Origin: Papaver somniferum
Taxonomy: Eukaryota > Streptophyta > Magnoliopsida > Ranunculales > Papaveraceae
DNA: 64,000 bases
Assembly (NCBI RefSeq): GCF_003573695.1
Contig: NC_039361.1
Coordinates: 42,865,673 to 42,929,672 of the forward strand
Reading direction: 5' to 3'
Part shown: positions 11,761-24,128 of the stretch, one piece after another
How positions within the stretch are numbered: the first letter of the stretch is position 1
How the letters are laid out: each line of letters starts with the position of its first letter
Program-made: the position numbers and the translations under genes
Notes under the pieces: generated by a model
What the model saw: only the letters and a program-made list of their open reading frames with translations
Told to the model about the DNA's origin: nothing
Database searches by the model: none

Positions 11761-12443
11761 TAGAAGATGCAGTTGATACACTAGGGTCGTAGACTAACTT
11801 TGGCCGTCTGGTTAGTTTACAAAGGTACCCTTATGAAATAATTAAATGTCATCAATATTCTAACCTACTAAAAAAAAATAACTGGGCATAACAACTACAT
11901 GAGAATTTTCTCGAACATCTTAACTGCATATTCATGCATGTCTTCTTCCACCGAATATGTAAAAAGAATGTTAACATCCTGCACATTTTCAAACCCACCG
12001 CCATAATTCTTACAAGAATTGGGTCTTTTGATCTATTGTACTACCACCAACTAAATTACTCTTAATGGTTTATTATTTCCTTCAACCACTTCAACAACAT
12101 AAAGTTGAATAAAAATTCAATAAGAAACTAGTGATTTTAATTGTGAGTATTTGAATACAGCATGATGAAAAAACACAGTGACGTACATACTAGTGATGAC
12201 CAATTGGACCAAAATATCCACAACCAAACCCAGTGGTGATAGATGATCTTTTGTAATGGTATGAAGATACAAAAACTATGAAACATCAGTGAAAAAAATA
12301 ATACTGAATCAGCGATTGAAAGCACAAATTCAGTGTAATAATTACACGGGTTTGATGCGATTATACTTTTAATTTTCAAGAGTAAGCGATTTTCTAAGAA
12401 AAATCATTGATATCATCCTTTATCAATGATTGAGTATTATACT
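11761..12443. other. Intergenic, nothing recognised
   Basis: AT-rich sequence. Short open frames only (for example 12137-12379 minus, hydrophobic). It probably belongs to the decayed gypsy element to its right, but I could not identify a domain. Confidence 0.5.
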
Positions 12444-13460
12444 TTACAACTTTCTAGTCCTACTACCTGTAATACGCATTGTTTTAGGAAATGGATACCC
12501 CATAAGAGCATGAAGTGAGATTTTAGGTTTCGTTGTTGCAACATCTGTATTTTCTTCGGTTGCGACTGTAGTATAATTCTCACCACTATAATCTGAATTA
12601 AGTTCGGTTATAGTAACGTCAGAAGAACCTTCCAAGTACAACAAACGGGACTGCCCTAAAAGATGGCTAGGCTTACACAACTCATCGCAGTTAAAATAAA
12701 GGCCTTTCTCCTGTTGTTCCATCTATGATAAACACTTAAATTCATGAGGTAATCTATTCTTTTGATATTTTGGAAGCAATACAATATCTAACAACTTTGG
12801 TGGAGTAGAACGCATACATGATTTTTTGTTTGTCATAATTTAGATAAAGAACTACAATGATCGATATGCTTGCGAGACCCGAATCGAGAAAGAAGTTTAC
12901 ATGAGAATTCTTTCCATGTTGGTTGTTCAAGAGAGTCTTTGATCCATCGATACCAGGAATTCACATCTCTTTTAAAGTGGACAGCAGCAAATGGTATCAT
13001 TTGAACATCTCAAACACCATGAAGATTATAGTACTGTTCAGCCTGAAAAATCCATCATTCGATCGGGATATTCTCCGTCAAAAGTAGGGAATATTGCAAG
13101 TTAATTGTTCCAGATAGAATGACCGAACCATCTCTAGTAGCACCACTATTAGTTAAAACATCTATGTTATATCACCTTTAGTATTTTCAGGAGGTAGACG
13201 AATAATATTTCCAAAATTGGTAACTTTCTCAAAATACTCGTTGCAAGAGTAGTAATATCCTGCATGTTGGATTCTTTGAACTGTCTCAGCATGTTTTCAA
13301 GTTTTGTACCGGAAGTTATTCTATCTTGCTTCATCTCAGCGATTACTGCATCTAATTTTGTATTTAACCCTTGCACGTGTTGACTTAATTCCTAAACTGT
13401 CATTCTTAGAATTGAAACGTAAGCAGAAAAGGGGAAAAAAATTGTTGATAATTATGGATT
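12444..13460 (-). pseudogene. Degenerate Ty3/gypsy gag (with start of pol linker)
   Basis: The minus strand carries pieces of a gypsy capsid in more than one frame. Near 13376-13300 is a helical N-terminus (LNTKLDAVIAEMKQDR). Near 13090-13000 are FPTFDGEYPDR and EQYYNLHGV interrupted by stops. Near 12990-12880 are MIPFAAVHFKRDVNSWYRW and DSLEQPTWKEFS, with FGSRKHIDH. The 12722-12444 frame has a decayed zinc-knuckle region (GLYFNCDELCKPSH, normally with further Cys/His) followed by PKISLHALMGYPFPKTMRI, which resembles the segment before the protease in chromovirus-like elements. Stops, frameshifts and a deletion near 12722-12850 mean no product. Confidence 0.7.
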
Positions 13461-13470
13461 AAGAACTAAC

Positions 13471-13485
13471 CTCGTTCTGATACCA
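13471..13485 (-). other. Primer-binding site (initiator tRNA-Met type)
   Basis: The minus strand reads TGGTATCAGAACGAG. TGGTATCAGA is the usual complement of plant initiator tRNA-Met. It lies two bases from an LTR end (…CTTATCA) at 13488 and just upstream of the decayed gypsy gag. Confidence 0.75.
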
Positions 13486-13487
13486 AA

Positions 13488-13775
13488 TGATAAGGTTCAA
13501 CACCAAGTAATATATTGAGTTACTGACTTCTAAAAACAAAATCACTAAATAAAACAACAATTAACTTAAGAAACAAGAGAACTAAAGTAGGAAATCAATA
13601 AGCTACAACAATAAGAGAAATAGCAGTAATGTCGATATCTCAATATCTTTAATCTTTAAATTCTTGAGTGGCCTTATATCAGAAGACAATGACCATGGAT
13701 TAAACAAGAACTTATCTCGAAGATAACTATACGAATCAGTTCATAAATAATTATAATTAACAAAAAGTAAATAAT
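13488..13775 (-). repeat. LTR fragment of the older element, cut by the copia insertion
   Basis: It begins TGATAAGGTTCAAC on the plus strand (LTR 3' end on the minus strand) next to the tRNA-Met site. It stops at the AATAA target duplication of the copia element, and the sequence presumably resumes at 38607. Confidence 0.55.
13771..13775. repeat. Target-site duplication of copia element 1, left copy
   Basis: AATAA, identical to 38607-38611. Confidence 0.85.
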
Positions 13776-14760
13776 GAAAAAACGAGGGTCTAACAACCAC
13801 ACCCAATATTTCGCTTAGCAATCTGTATGGACTAACTCCAATATACTTTCAAGAGAATCAACTAGTTAGTCAGACTCAATCTTAAGAAAAGTATATCAAA
13901 GAGTTATATCTCAATATCTCAATTCAATCCGCAATCAAACAAATAATAATCTGCAAGCCCGATTGAATATAAGAGAGATAACTTGAATGGTGCCAAAGAC
14001 CAATGTTCAAGGATCAATCAATTTCAATCAACAACCAAAGGTTGGATTTACCAATTGATAAATTCAACGCACAACCTGTGACATTTCAATTATATAACAA
14101 AATATAATGCGGAAAAGAAATAACACAGACACCAGAATTTTGTTAACGAGGAAAATGCAAATGCAAAAAACCCCTGGGACCTAGTCCAGATTGAACAGAC
14201 ACTGTATTAAGCCGCTACAGAAACTAGCTTACTAAAAAATAACTTCGGTCTGGACTGTAGTTGAACCCTAATCAATCTCACAATGATCCAAGGTACAGTT
14301 GCGCTCCTTACGTCTATGATCCCGGCAGGATACTACGCACTTGATTCCCTTAGTTGATCTCACCCACAACTACGAGTTGCTAGGACCCAAAGTCGAAGAC
14401 TTTAATAAAAAAATCTGTCTCACACAGAAAAGTCTATAGGAATAGATAAATCTTTCTCCCACAGAAATACCTACGAGTTTTGTTCCGTCTTTTGATAAAT
14501 CAAGGTGAACAGGAACCAATTGATATACCGGACTTATATTCCCGAAGAACAACCTAGAAATATCAATCACCTCACAATATCTTAACCGACTAGCGAAACA
14601 AGATATTTTGGAATAAAAAACGATGAGACGAAGGTGTTTGTGACTACTTTTCTATCTTCCCTATCGGAGATATAAATCTCAAGCCAATCTTACAATCGTA
14701 TTCAATACAATAGAAACAGCAAGACCAGATCGCGCAACTACAGAGAAAATATTTGGGTCT
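13776..14760 (-). repeat. Copia 1 left (3') LTR, first segment
   Basis: Matches 36256-37217 of the right LTR closely throughout, from TGAAAAAACGAGGGTC to TTGGGTCT. It is interrupted at 14760 by the nested element. Its last five bases GGTCT are the target duplicated by that insertion. The small minus-strand frame 14370-14570 occurs in both LTRs only because the DNA is duplicated. Confidence 0.9.
14756..14760. repeat. Target-site duplication of the nested array, left copy
   Basis: GGTCT, identical to 30400-30404. The uninterrupted right LTR has a single GGTCT at the equivalent place (about 37213-37217). Confidence 0.9.
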
Positions 14761-17596
14761 TGAAAAGGCGAGGGTACCCAAATATACCTCAAGCTAAAAC
14801 TTTTCCTACCTATAAGTCCTTTCTTAGAAAGTGATTGTCTATGGACTGAGTCGAGACAATACAACTAATCGGTTCACACTTCGTGTGATCGTCTATGGAT
14901 ACGAGATCGAGACAATACAATAACGAAGTATGTTTACTTGATACAAGGGTTCGGACTTAACCAAACACAATGGGATTGCTTATCAAGTAAATAGGAATTA
15001 ACGTTTGTGTAATTTACTTTAATTATAATAAAACAATTATAATGCGGAAAATAAAAGTAAACGACACAACAATATTTTCTTGACGAGAAAAACTGCAAAT
15101 GCATAAAAACCTCGGGACCTAGTCCATAATTGAATACTCTCAGGATTAAGCCGTTACACAAAATTACACTAACTTCGTATAGTTGAGACCAAGTAACTAA
15201 CCTTATAGTTCAACTAGTTCTGTCTGTATTCCCACGCCTCCAACTTATAAATAAGTCACGTACTTGGATCAATCCCTTTGGTTCATATTCCAAACCGTAA
15301 AGGAAAAAGAAATATGTTTGGTATCAACTCTATTCAACCAAGTGATATGAGTCGGACAAAGTCTCTTCCGTTTATCTCAACATGAACTCCTTCGTCAGGT
15401 CTAGATCTATCTTATGTTCAATCACCCAAAGGTAATTGATTAAGATTAAGCCAACAACACCTTTAATCCGAAGAACCGTGTTGATGCCGATCTACTCAAT
15501 TAACCACTCCAATCTACCACAAGGATAAACCGATTATTAATTGGATCCTCTTTTACCGAAACAAGTATTGTGCACACCAAAGATTGTAAAACCCAAGTCA
15601 GATCTTCAATATCTTCTTTGTCTTCAAATCTTCTAAAATCTTCAATAAAAACCTGCACACAATCACTTGAATCTCTTGTGATCAATCACGCACAGAACGG
15701 AGTCTGTTAACAATGGATTATCACAAGATTGTCTTTAGAACTAACAACAGTCTAAAGATCCCTGTCGAAACTCTGAACTAGTTTGATTGAATCTTATATC
15801 AGAAGAGAAGATTCTCAAGAATAAACAAACTAGGTGAAATCAGATTTCAACCACCATTAGTCAATCAAACCAATCAAAAACAAAGATAAACCGCAATTAT
15901 CTAGTTTCCCAACTACGGGTCGCGTTAGATCTTCTCAATCCCAAAGAAGACTTTAAATTGAGAAGTCGTAAGAGATTTCACCTAATTACATTACTCTCCA
16001 ATAGGCGGCTACAGCAGTAACAACAACAAAAGAGTAAATCTGTTGTTACGAAGGATTAATTTGTTAGAAAGGCAAACTTCGTGTTTTATAGGCAAGGAAG
16101 TTTGGACACCAAGGAATTTCCAAAACCGAAAATATTCTCAAGATATTCATTAAAGCACAAATTCAGTTTCCATAGTTCCTGGAAATCCTCTGTCCAAAAT
16201 TAACGATCGAAATCTCTCGGAAAATCTAATTAGTAAATGCACATTACTAATTCTATAATTTCCCTACAAAATGAAATTAATAACCTTAATTAAAAGGTTC
16301 TTAACTTACTTATGTTTCGATCCTGGGATTCTCTTCCCTTAGCCGTTAAGGAATATCTTTGAACAATTATAAAAATAAGCATTCACAGCACGTGTTCAAA
16401 GTTTGTCGACATCTTTACTTTGTAAGTTCCCTTTCACACTTACAACTTTGAAACCGATTTGCCACACTTCCAAACAAGTTTAGAATTGGTTCATCTGACT
16501 TTCAAGAACTATGTGATTGATCAAACCAACGTTCAATCACAATCATGGGTTTAACGGTTCTACCAAAAAAAGTTTCGGTTCTACCTCCACGTGAGTACTA
16601 CGCATAGTCACACTAGCTTCCCAAAGATTCGGTTCACTAGGTACTAGGATCGGTTCCCTACATATATATGGTATCTAACTTATATGTGTTGCGCATGTCC
16701 ATAGGATCGGTTCCTCTTTCTGCTATAAACCTTGTTTCACCCCATACAAGGATCGGTTCACCTTGATGTACTGCACCCCTTACAAGGATCGGTTACCTTT
16801 CCCTTACTAGGATCGATTCCTTTTCCCTTACAAGGATCGGTTCCCTTTCCCTTACTAGGATCGGTTCCCTTTCCCCAAGGTCAGACATAATCCGATCATA
16901 CCACGGGTGATTACTTAAGATTGGTTTTACTAATAAAAGTTATACCAATACATAAGTAAGGACTTTGTGAATAGTTCTACCAAGAACACAAGTTGTGAGC
17001 GGTTATACTCTATCACACATATTGGTTGTTCATAAGATATGAAATGAATAACAAAACCAATAACTCTTGGCAATTTATTTTTCGGTTCACAAACAAGTTT
17101 ATGAACTTACTTCCTTAGAACACATGTAAACATTGTTCCCTAGGATGAAATCCTCACCTCATACCCATACATAATCACAATAGCATTCAAATGATTATGG
17201 CGATGTCTTATCTATAAAGTTTAATGGTTAAGCAATAAACCTCATATTGTATTCCTTAATAATATGTCTATCTAGAGTTCATATATGCTTCGCAGTTATG
17301 TTTTCAATATGCACGACTTGAAAGATACGTTAGGGAATGAAACAGTTCAAGTAAAATATCACTAACCTCAAGTGGAAGGATGATTGTTGTCATTGTAGCT
17401 CCTTTCTTCTTCACATCTTCAAGACTTCTCAATACTTGTAATGTCTCATATCCTAATACTTTCAAGCTAATCTATACGAAGTTTAACTCTAGTACATAAT
17501 CAAGCAACTCTTAACATGAGTTTTGATTCACTAAAATATGACAACCAAACTTGACATACCAACGCTTGGTGGGTTCAACCGAGCAATGCTCTAACA
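14761..17596 (-). repeat. LTR-A of the nested array
   Basis: 2,836 bp. Plus strand runs from TGAAAAGGCGAGGGTACCC to GAGCAATGCTCTAACA, so on the minus strand it starts TGTTAGAGC and ends CTTTTCA. It contains the AGGATCGGTTCC minisatellite. No gene inside; frames such as 14934-15161 recur in LTR-B and C because the LTR is repeated. Confidence 0.9.
16645..16876. repeat. Minisatellite in LTR-A
   Basis: Seven occurrences of an AGGATCGGTT-type core (one with CGATT), the last four spaced 24 bp apart with alternating CTTACTAGG and CTTACAAGG leads. Copy number differs between LTRs. Confidence 0.85.
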
Positions 17597-17614
17597 ATCT
17601 CCCCCTTTGTCAAT
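17597..17614 (-). other. Polypurine tract, unit A
   Basis: The minus strand reads ...GACAAAGGGGGAGAT directly abutting the LTR start TGTTAGAG. This is the plus-strand-DNA priming site used in reverse transcription. Further degraded CTCCC tracts occur downstream on the plus strand (for example near 17951), as in Sireviruses. Confidence 0.85.
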
Positions 17615-19387
17615 TTTAGTGACAAAAATCTTACATCATATGGATAAACAAATTACAAAAATTCATTACACTCCGCTTGATTTCCGATTCAACAACCAAG
17701 TAAAACTACTTACATTCAATCCTTGAAAATGCCGTTGTTGACATTATAATAACAAAGCAAATAATCCCCTTAAGGAAGTTAGGTAGATATTCAGTTCGCA
17801 CGTCTTTGTTATACCAATCTATATGACATGTTACTCCTCCTTAGTTTGTGCTTTCACTCTTTCGTTAGATAAAACATTCAAGTACTAATGTTATTTTCCC
17901 TAGCGATGCCAATCAATATAAAATCAATACCAACAACACCTGTTTACTCCATATATTTCTCCCATTTTTTGTCACAAAAATGACAAAGAAACGAAAAAAT
18001 AAAGGACAACACGAAAAGAATCTTACAAATCTCAGAATAGACTTGCAAACCTGTTGAGTTAGGCACGAGGGTTCCACACATCATGTTCTGATAACCAATA
18101 TCAAAACTGAAACTACAAATAGTCTTATTTATATATGTTACCAAGGAAACAATTGCCCGAAACAATTTTTCCCATTTAGTTTAGCAAACCAAAAATAACT
18201 AATCACATTAGTCCCTTTGCTAAACCGATTGTTCAAAAACAACCGTTTAGTTCGATAAGACCAAAATAAAGATAAACTCCATTTTTCTCATCAGGTTCTA
18301 ATTATCCATAAACTTAGACCTTTCAATTTTAAACAAGCCAAACACTAGGTTAGTTAACTAGCATTTCCTTGTTTAGGCATTCAATTAGACTTGAATAACC
18401 GAAACCTCACTTTGATAAGACAAACTAAGATCAGAATTAACTTAGTTTCTTATCCGGAATCGAATTGGACTAAACAACTCATCCCGTATACATATTATTT
18501 CGTTAAGCCATAATAATTCATACAAACAAAAATAAATCAACTTGCATAATTATTCACCTCAACCGGAAGCAATTGAAACAACATAGACATTAAAAGCACC
18601 GCAATTGCACCGCAATTTTGTAAGCCTAAACAATTGATACCATACAAAAGTAAGATAACAATAGTTTTTCTTAACAGAAACCAATTGAAACACACATCCA
18701 CACACACATCATGGAATAAATATCAATTGAACCTAAATTTTGTTAAGAAAAAGCAACAAATATATATAATATAAACTCAGGCTTTTCTTAAACAGGAAAA
18801 CAATTAACTAACAAGATTGTTACCTCAAATTTCGCATCCACTTCTCTAATATGATAGCATCTTCGTACAGGGAGAATTGTTATCGAAATATCACCACGTT
18901 GTCATCCTTATGCATAAACAAAAGAATAACAATACACCTCAACCTTTACCAGAGAAAGGTTGAAAACCGGTTTTAACAATTGCAAGCAAAAGTTGAAAAC
19001 CTTCGAAACACATATGCTTTTATGCTAAACCAAATCCGATTCAACATATCGTGACTTTTTCACATGTTGTTTCTATTAGAACCCCTCATGATCCTTTGAT
19101 AAAGCCTACCTACTAGGGATAGAACTTAATCCTGCTAAATCAAAAAGTCACCCAAACCATAAGGGTTCACAATATATGAGATCGAATATTAAGGTAGTAA
19201 AACAGAAATCAAACATCCCATAAACATACATAGCAATAAGACAAAATCAATTAAGCACAAGTTATGTAAACTGAAAAATATCACAAGAAAAATTACCAAT
19301 TAAATAATTTTATTCATAATAGTTTTATTCATAATAGACCAATACAATCAATGAAAGAAATCACAAATTGATGTCTATTCTACTCTC

Positions 19388-19678
19388 TCATTTCTTATGA
19401 AGGTTGGTTTCAAAAACTGGATTCAAATTCCTCTGAGTACTTCCTCTTTCAGTAGATATGTTCATCTCCAGCAGTTGAGAATGAAGATTTGCTAGTACTT
19501 CTTTTGAATCCTTTATCATCAGTTCATGATACCTTACACAACCTTTAACAGATTGAATCTGTTTCCTTAGGGAGTTTTGAGAGTTATCATTAAGAGGAAC
19601 ATCATGTGTTTCGGTCGAAACTGATGCACAGAGTGCTAGATCACCAAAAGATGATTTTTCTTTTTCCGATTTCTCCAT
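19388..19678 (-). CDS. Small conserved ORF downstream of gag, unit A (unknown function)
   Basis: 96 residues, starting MEKSEKEKSSFGDLALC and ending ETNLHKK. The middle, LRKQIQSVKGCVRYHELMI and SKEVLANLHSQLLEMN, has a heptad-like pattern and is probably helical or coiled coil. No signal peptide or membrane segment. The C-terminal two thirds are nearly identical in unit B, where the N-terminus is deleted. I do not recognise the family. It could be the leftover end of a longer gag or pol frame kept after internal deletion, or an accessory ORF. No evidence that it is expressed. Confidence 0.4.
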   Translation of the reverse strand: MEKSEKEKSSFGDLALCASVSTETHDVPLNDNSQNSLRKQIQSVKGCVRYHELMIKDSKEVLANLHSQLLEMNISTERGSTQRNLNPVFETNLHKK

Positions 19679-19909
19679 TGAAATATGACAATCTTCTTTC
19701 GGACATGAAGAAGATTTATAAGATGGGAGAAAAACAAGGACTATATATAAAAAAAAATTGGTTAAAGGAAACCGAAATTATTCTTTCCCAAAAATAAGGA
19801 ATATTCAGTATTTTTCACTAAAGAAACAAACGTGAATAACTTGCCCAGATTTATGCTTCCTCACAATCATAATTTTAGGAAATAAGTGAGGATGCAAATC
19901 TCAACACCA

Positions 19910-21331
19910 TCAGTGAGTGTCGAGGTGAGAATAATCCTCACCATTTTTAGCAGAATCATCCTTAGGATGATTTGTTAACACAGTGGACTGTGTTCCCTTC
20001 ATTTTTTCTTCTCTCTTGTAATTTCGAGAGTTTGCAATCATTTTTTGAAAGCCAAACAATTTACCAGTCTTCTTTATCCCTTTTCGAAGGGCTTGGATAA
20101 GTTTGATTTCGCAAAGGATTGTAGCGAGATTGTTTTCTTCACATGAAGAACTTGTTGTGTCATCAGAAAAACTGGTTTCCGAATCTCTTGGTATTTCACC
20201 CAATATTTTTGGTTCAGATTCTACCATACAGGGTTTATCTGAAATGGACTTCAAAATGTTTTCAATATCTAGGCTTAACCTTTCATTTTCCTTGATTCCC
20301 AACTCAAATTTCTCTAGGAGTTTATTGTACTCACGGGAATCATCATAATTAGAGTTGGAAAGAAGTGCATTGCAATTAGATATTTCTTCATTGGATTCTT
20401 CCTCTGGAATATCATCAAGGGTGCAGACATACGCCCTATTGCACTTACTAGTTTTTCTGCTGGGACAGTGTTTTGCCATATGTCCGAATTTACGGCACTT
20501 GAAGCATTGAACTTCATCATTAACCTTTTTATGGTGAACTGATAATGTATCAGGAATAATTTTATCGCTAGATAAAATATTCTTAATTCGTTGCGCAAGA
20601 AGCACAATAGTTGAGTCAAGCTCTTTTACAACAGGTGCCATAACCTTTTGGCAACGTTTCTCAGTTCCATTCTTCAGCAGAATTTCTCTATTGAAGATTT
20701 TTAACTTTCCTACAAGAGAGCTTCGAGAAAGTGTAGAAAAATTATTTCCTTCTATTATGGCATGTTTCTTAAACTCGTATCTGGATGGTAACGATCTGAG
20801 AATTTTGCAAACTATTTCCATTTCAGTTATTTCCTTCCCAAGGAGAAAATATGCATTAACAATCTCAGAAAGTTTAGAGTTAAACTCCTCAAAGGTGTCG
20901 TTATCATCCATAAGGATATGTTCCCATTCAAATTAAAGGGTGAGAAGTATAGCTTCTTTTTCAGATTCATCTCCTTCGAATACAGTCTCAAGAATATCCC
21001 ATGCTTCTTTAGAAGTTCTGCAAGACATCGCATGATGAAGAAGATCATCACTAACTGCATGTATAATGGCGTTTAAACCATCAAAATTCTGTTTTGCAAG
21101 AATCCTTTCTTCAAGAGTATACGATGCTAATCGTTTGAATTCTGACTCCGAATAATCTATCGGATGTTGGTATCCGTCTTCGATTAATAGCCATGTATTA
21201 AAATCTCGGGATTGAAGAAAAGCCTTCATAGCCAATTTCCATAACGGATAATTAGTTCCATTAAATCTTGGTGGAACGTTAACTGAATCACTCATTAGAT
21301 TCATTCTTGTAGGTTGGATCGCACCAAACAC
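19910..21331 (-). pseudogene. Copia gag, unit A, one in-frame stop
   Basis: Starts MFGAIQPTRMNLMSDSV. The N-terminal UBN2/DUF4219-type capsid region has PPRFNGTNYPLWKLAMKAFL and CRTSKEAWDILETVFEGDE. A TAA at 20933-20935 interrupts the frame; at that codon unit B reads Ser (TCA). The same frame continues with LRSLPSRYEFKKHAIIEG, then a classical zinc knuckle CFKCRKFGHMAKHC (C-X2-C-X4-H-X4-C), and an acidic/serine-rich tail ending DYSHLDTH. Total about 473 codons. Gag would coat the element RNA. Apart from the single stop the frame is intact, so this copy died recently or could be translated from a downstream start as the zinc-knuckle half only (inference). Confidence 0.85.
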
Positions 21332-21355
21332 ATATTGTTAGATCTTTTCGTGTTT

Positions 21356-21371
21356 GCCTGCTCTGATATCA
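21356..21371 (-). other. Primer-binding site, unit A (mutated)
   Basis: The minus strand reads TGATATCAGAGCAGGC, where units B and copia 1 read TGGTATCAGAGCAGGC. One G-to-A change sits in the first three bases that pair with the CCA end of initiator tRNA-Met. Confidence 0.8.
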
Positions 21372-21373
21372 AT

Positions 21374-24110
21374 TGAAAAGGCGAGGGTACCCAAATATAC
21401 CTCCAGCTAAAACTTTTCCTACCTATAATTCCTTTCTCCAAAAGTGATTGTCTATGGACTGAGTCGAGACAATACAACTAATCAGTTCACACTTCGTGTG
21501 ATCGTCTATGGATACGAGATCAAGACAATACAACAACGAAGTAAGTTTACTAGATACAAGGGTTCGGACTTAACCAAACACAATAGGATTGCTTATCAAG
21601 TAAATAGGAATTAACATTTGTGTAATTTACTTTAATTATAATAAAACAATTATACTGCGGAAAATAAAAGTAAATGACACAATAAGATTTTGTTGACGAG
21701 GAAAACTGCAAATGCAGAAAAACCCCGGGACCTAGTCCAGAATTGAATACTCTCGGGATTAAGCCGCTACACAAAATTATACTAAATTCGTATAGTTGAG
21801 ACGAAGTAACCAACCATATAGTTCATAAAGTTTCGTCTGTATTCCCACGCCTCCAACTTATAAATAAGTCACGTACTTGGATCAATCCCTTTGGTTCATA
21901 TTCCAAACAGTAATGGAACAAGAAATCTTTTGGTATCAACTCTATTCAACCAAGTGATATGAGTCGGACAAAGGCTCTTCCGTTTATCTCAACATAAACT
22001 CCTTCGTCAGGTCTAGATCTATCTTATGTTCAATAATTCAAAGGTAATCGATTAAGATTAAGCCAACAACACCTTTAATTGGAAGAACCGTGTTGTATCT
22101 GATCAACTCAATTAATCAATCCAATCTACCACAAGGATAGACTTATTATTAATTGGATCCTCTTTTACCGATATAAGTGTTGTGCACACCAAAGATTGTA
22201 AAACCGAAGTCAGATCTTCAATATCTTCAATAAAAAGCTGCACATAATCACTTGAATCTCTTGTGATCAATCACGCACAGAACGAAGTCTGTTAACAATG
22301 GATTATCACAAGATCGTCTTTAGAACTAACAACAGTCTAAAAATCTGAACTAGTTTGAGTGAATCGTATATCAGAAGAGAAGATTCTCAAGAATAAACAA
22401 ACTAGGTGCAATCATATTTCAACCACCGTTAGTCAATTAAATCAATCGAAAACAAAGATAAACCGCAATTATCTAGTTTCCCACCAACGGGTCGCGCTAG
22501 AGCTTCTCAATAGGCGGTCGTAAGAGATTTCACCTAATTAGATTACTATCCTCTCATATAGGCGGCTACACCAGTAACAACAACAAAAGAGTAAATCTGT
22601 TGTTACGAAGGATTAGTTTGCTAGAAAGGCAAACTTCGTGTATTTATAAACAAGGAAGTTTGGACACCAAGGAATTTCCAAAACCGAAAATATTCTCAAG
22701 ATATTCATTAAAGCACAAATTTGGTTACCATAGTTCCTGGAAATGCTCAGTCCAAAAATAACGATCGAAATCTCTCGGAAAATCTAATTAGTAAATGCAC
22801 ATTACTAATTCTGTAATTTCCCTACAGAATAAAATTAATAACCTTAATTAAAAGATTTTTAACTTACTTATGTTTCGATCCTTCAATTCTCTTCCCTTAG
22901 CCGTTAAGGAATATCTTCGAACAATTATAGAAATAAACATTCACAGCACGTGTTCAAAGTTTGTCGACATCTTCAGTTTGTAAGTTCTCTTTCACACTTA
23001 CAACCTTGAAACCGATTTTCCACACTTCTAAAAAAGTTTAGAATTGGTTCATCTGAATTTCAAGAACCATGTGATTGATCAAACCAACATTCAATTACAA
23101 TCATGGGTTTGACGGTTCTACCAAAACAAGTTTCGGTTCTACCTCCATGTGAGTACTACGCATAGTCACACTATCTTACCAAAGATTCGGTTGACTAGGT
23201 ACTAGGATCGGTTCCCCACATATATATGGTACCTAACTTATATGTGTTGCACATGTCCATAGGATCGGTTCCCCTTTCTGCTATAAACCTTGATGCACCC
23301 AATACAAGGATCGGTTCCCCTTGATGTACTGCACCCCTTACAAGGATCGGTTCCCTTTCCCTTACTAGGATCGGTTCCCTTTCCCCAAGGTCAGGCATAA
23401 TCCGATCATACCACAGGTGATTACTTAAGATTGGTTTTACTAATAAAAGTTATACCAATACATAAGTCAGTACTTTGTGAATAGTTCTACCATGAACACA
23501 AAAAGTTGTGAGCGGTTATACTCTATCACACATATTGGTTGTTCATAAGATATGCAATGAATAACAAGACCAATAACTCCTGGAAATTTCCTTTTCGGTT
23601 CACAAACAATTTTGTGAACTTACTTCCTTAGAACACATGTAAAACATTGTTCCCTAGGATGAAATCCTCACCTCATACCTATACATAATCACAATAGCAT
23701 TCAAATGATTATGGCGATGTCTTATCTACAAAGTTTAATGGTTAAGCAATAAACCTCGTATTGTATTCCTTAATACAATGTCTATCTAGAGTTCATATAT
23801 GCTTCGCAGTTATGTTTTCAATATGCACGACTTGAAAGATACGTTAGGGAATGAAACAGTTCAAGTCAAATATCACTAACTTCAGGTGGAAGGATGATTG
23901 TTTTTGTTGTAGCTCATTGCTTCTTCACATCTTCAAGACTTCGCAATACTTGTAATGTCTCATATCATAATACTTTCAAGCTAACTTATACGAAGTTTAA
24001 CTCTAGTACATAATCAATTGACTCTTAACATGAGTTTTGATTCACTAAAATATGATAACCAAACTTGACATACCAACGCTTGGTGGGTTCAACCGAGCAA
24101 TGCTCTAACA
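21374..24110 (-). repeat. LTR-B (middle LTR) of the nested array
   Basis: 2,737 bp, shorter than A and C. Contains five, not seven, AGGATCGGTT cores. It serves as 5' LTR for unit A and 3' LTR for unit B. Confidence 0.9.
23203..23388. repeat. Minisatellite in LTR-B
   Basis: Five AGGATCGGTT cores. An arginine- and glutamate-rich minus-strand frame (23195-23398) is a translation artefact of this array. Confidence 0.85.
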
Positions 24111-24128
24111 ATCTCCCCCTTTGTCAAT
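24111..24128 (-). other. Polypurine tract, unit B
   Basis: The minus strand reads ...GACAAAGGGGGAGAT against the start of LTR-B. Additional CTCCCCCT tracts on the plus strand occur near 24276 and 24475. Confidence 0.85.

Larger units (their letters stand above)
17597..21373 (-). mobile_element. Internal region A of the nested array
   Basis: About 3.78 kb. From right to left: primer site, gag (21331-19910), small ORF (19678-19388), then about 1.8 kb of AT-rich non-coding DNA to the polypurine tract. No pol motif (no integrase, RT or RNase H signature) in any frame. Compared with unit B it retains about 120 bp near 19590-19710 and about 150 bp near 18530-18680 that B lacks. Confidence 0.85.

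Noticed and set aside
16645..16876. Regularly spaced repeats suggesting a CRISPR-like array
   Set aside because: Minisatellite inside a plant LTR; spacers are themselves repeats and the context is nuclear.
23195..23398. Arg/Glu-rich minus-strand frame resembling a repetitive peptide
   Set aside because: It is a translation of the LTR-B minisatellite; the frame is not kept in LTR-A or LTR-C.
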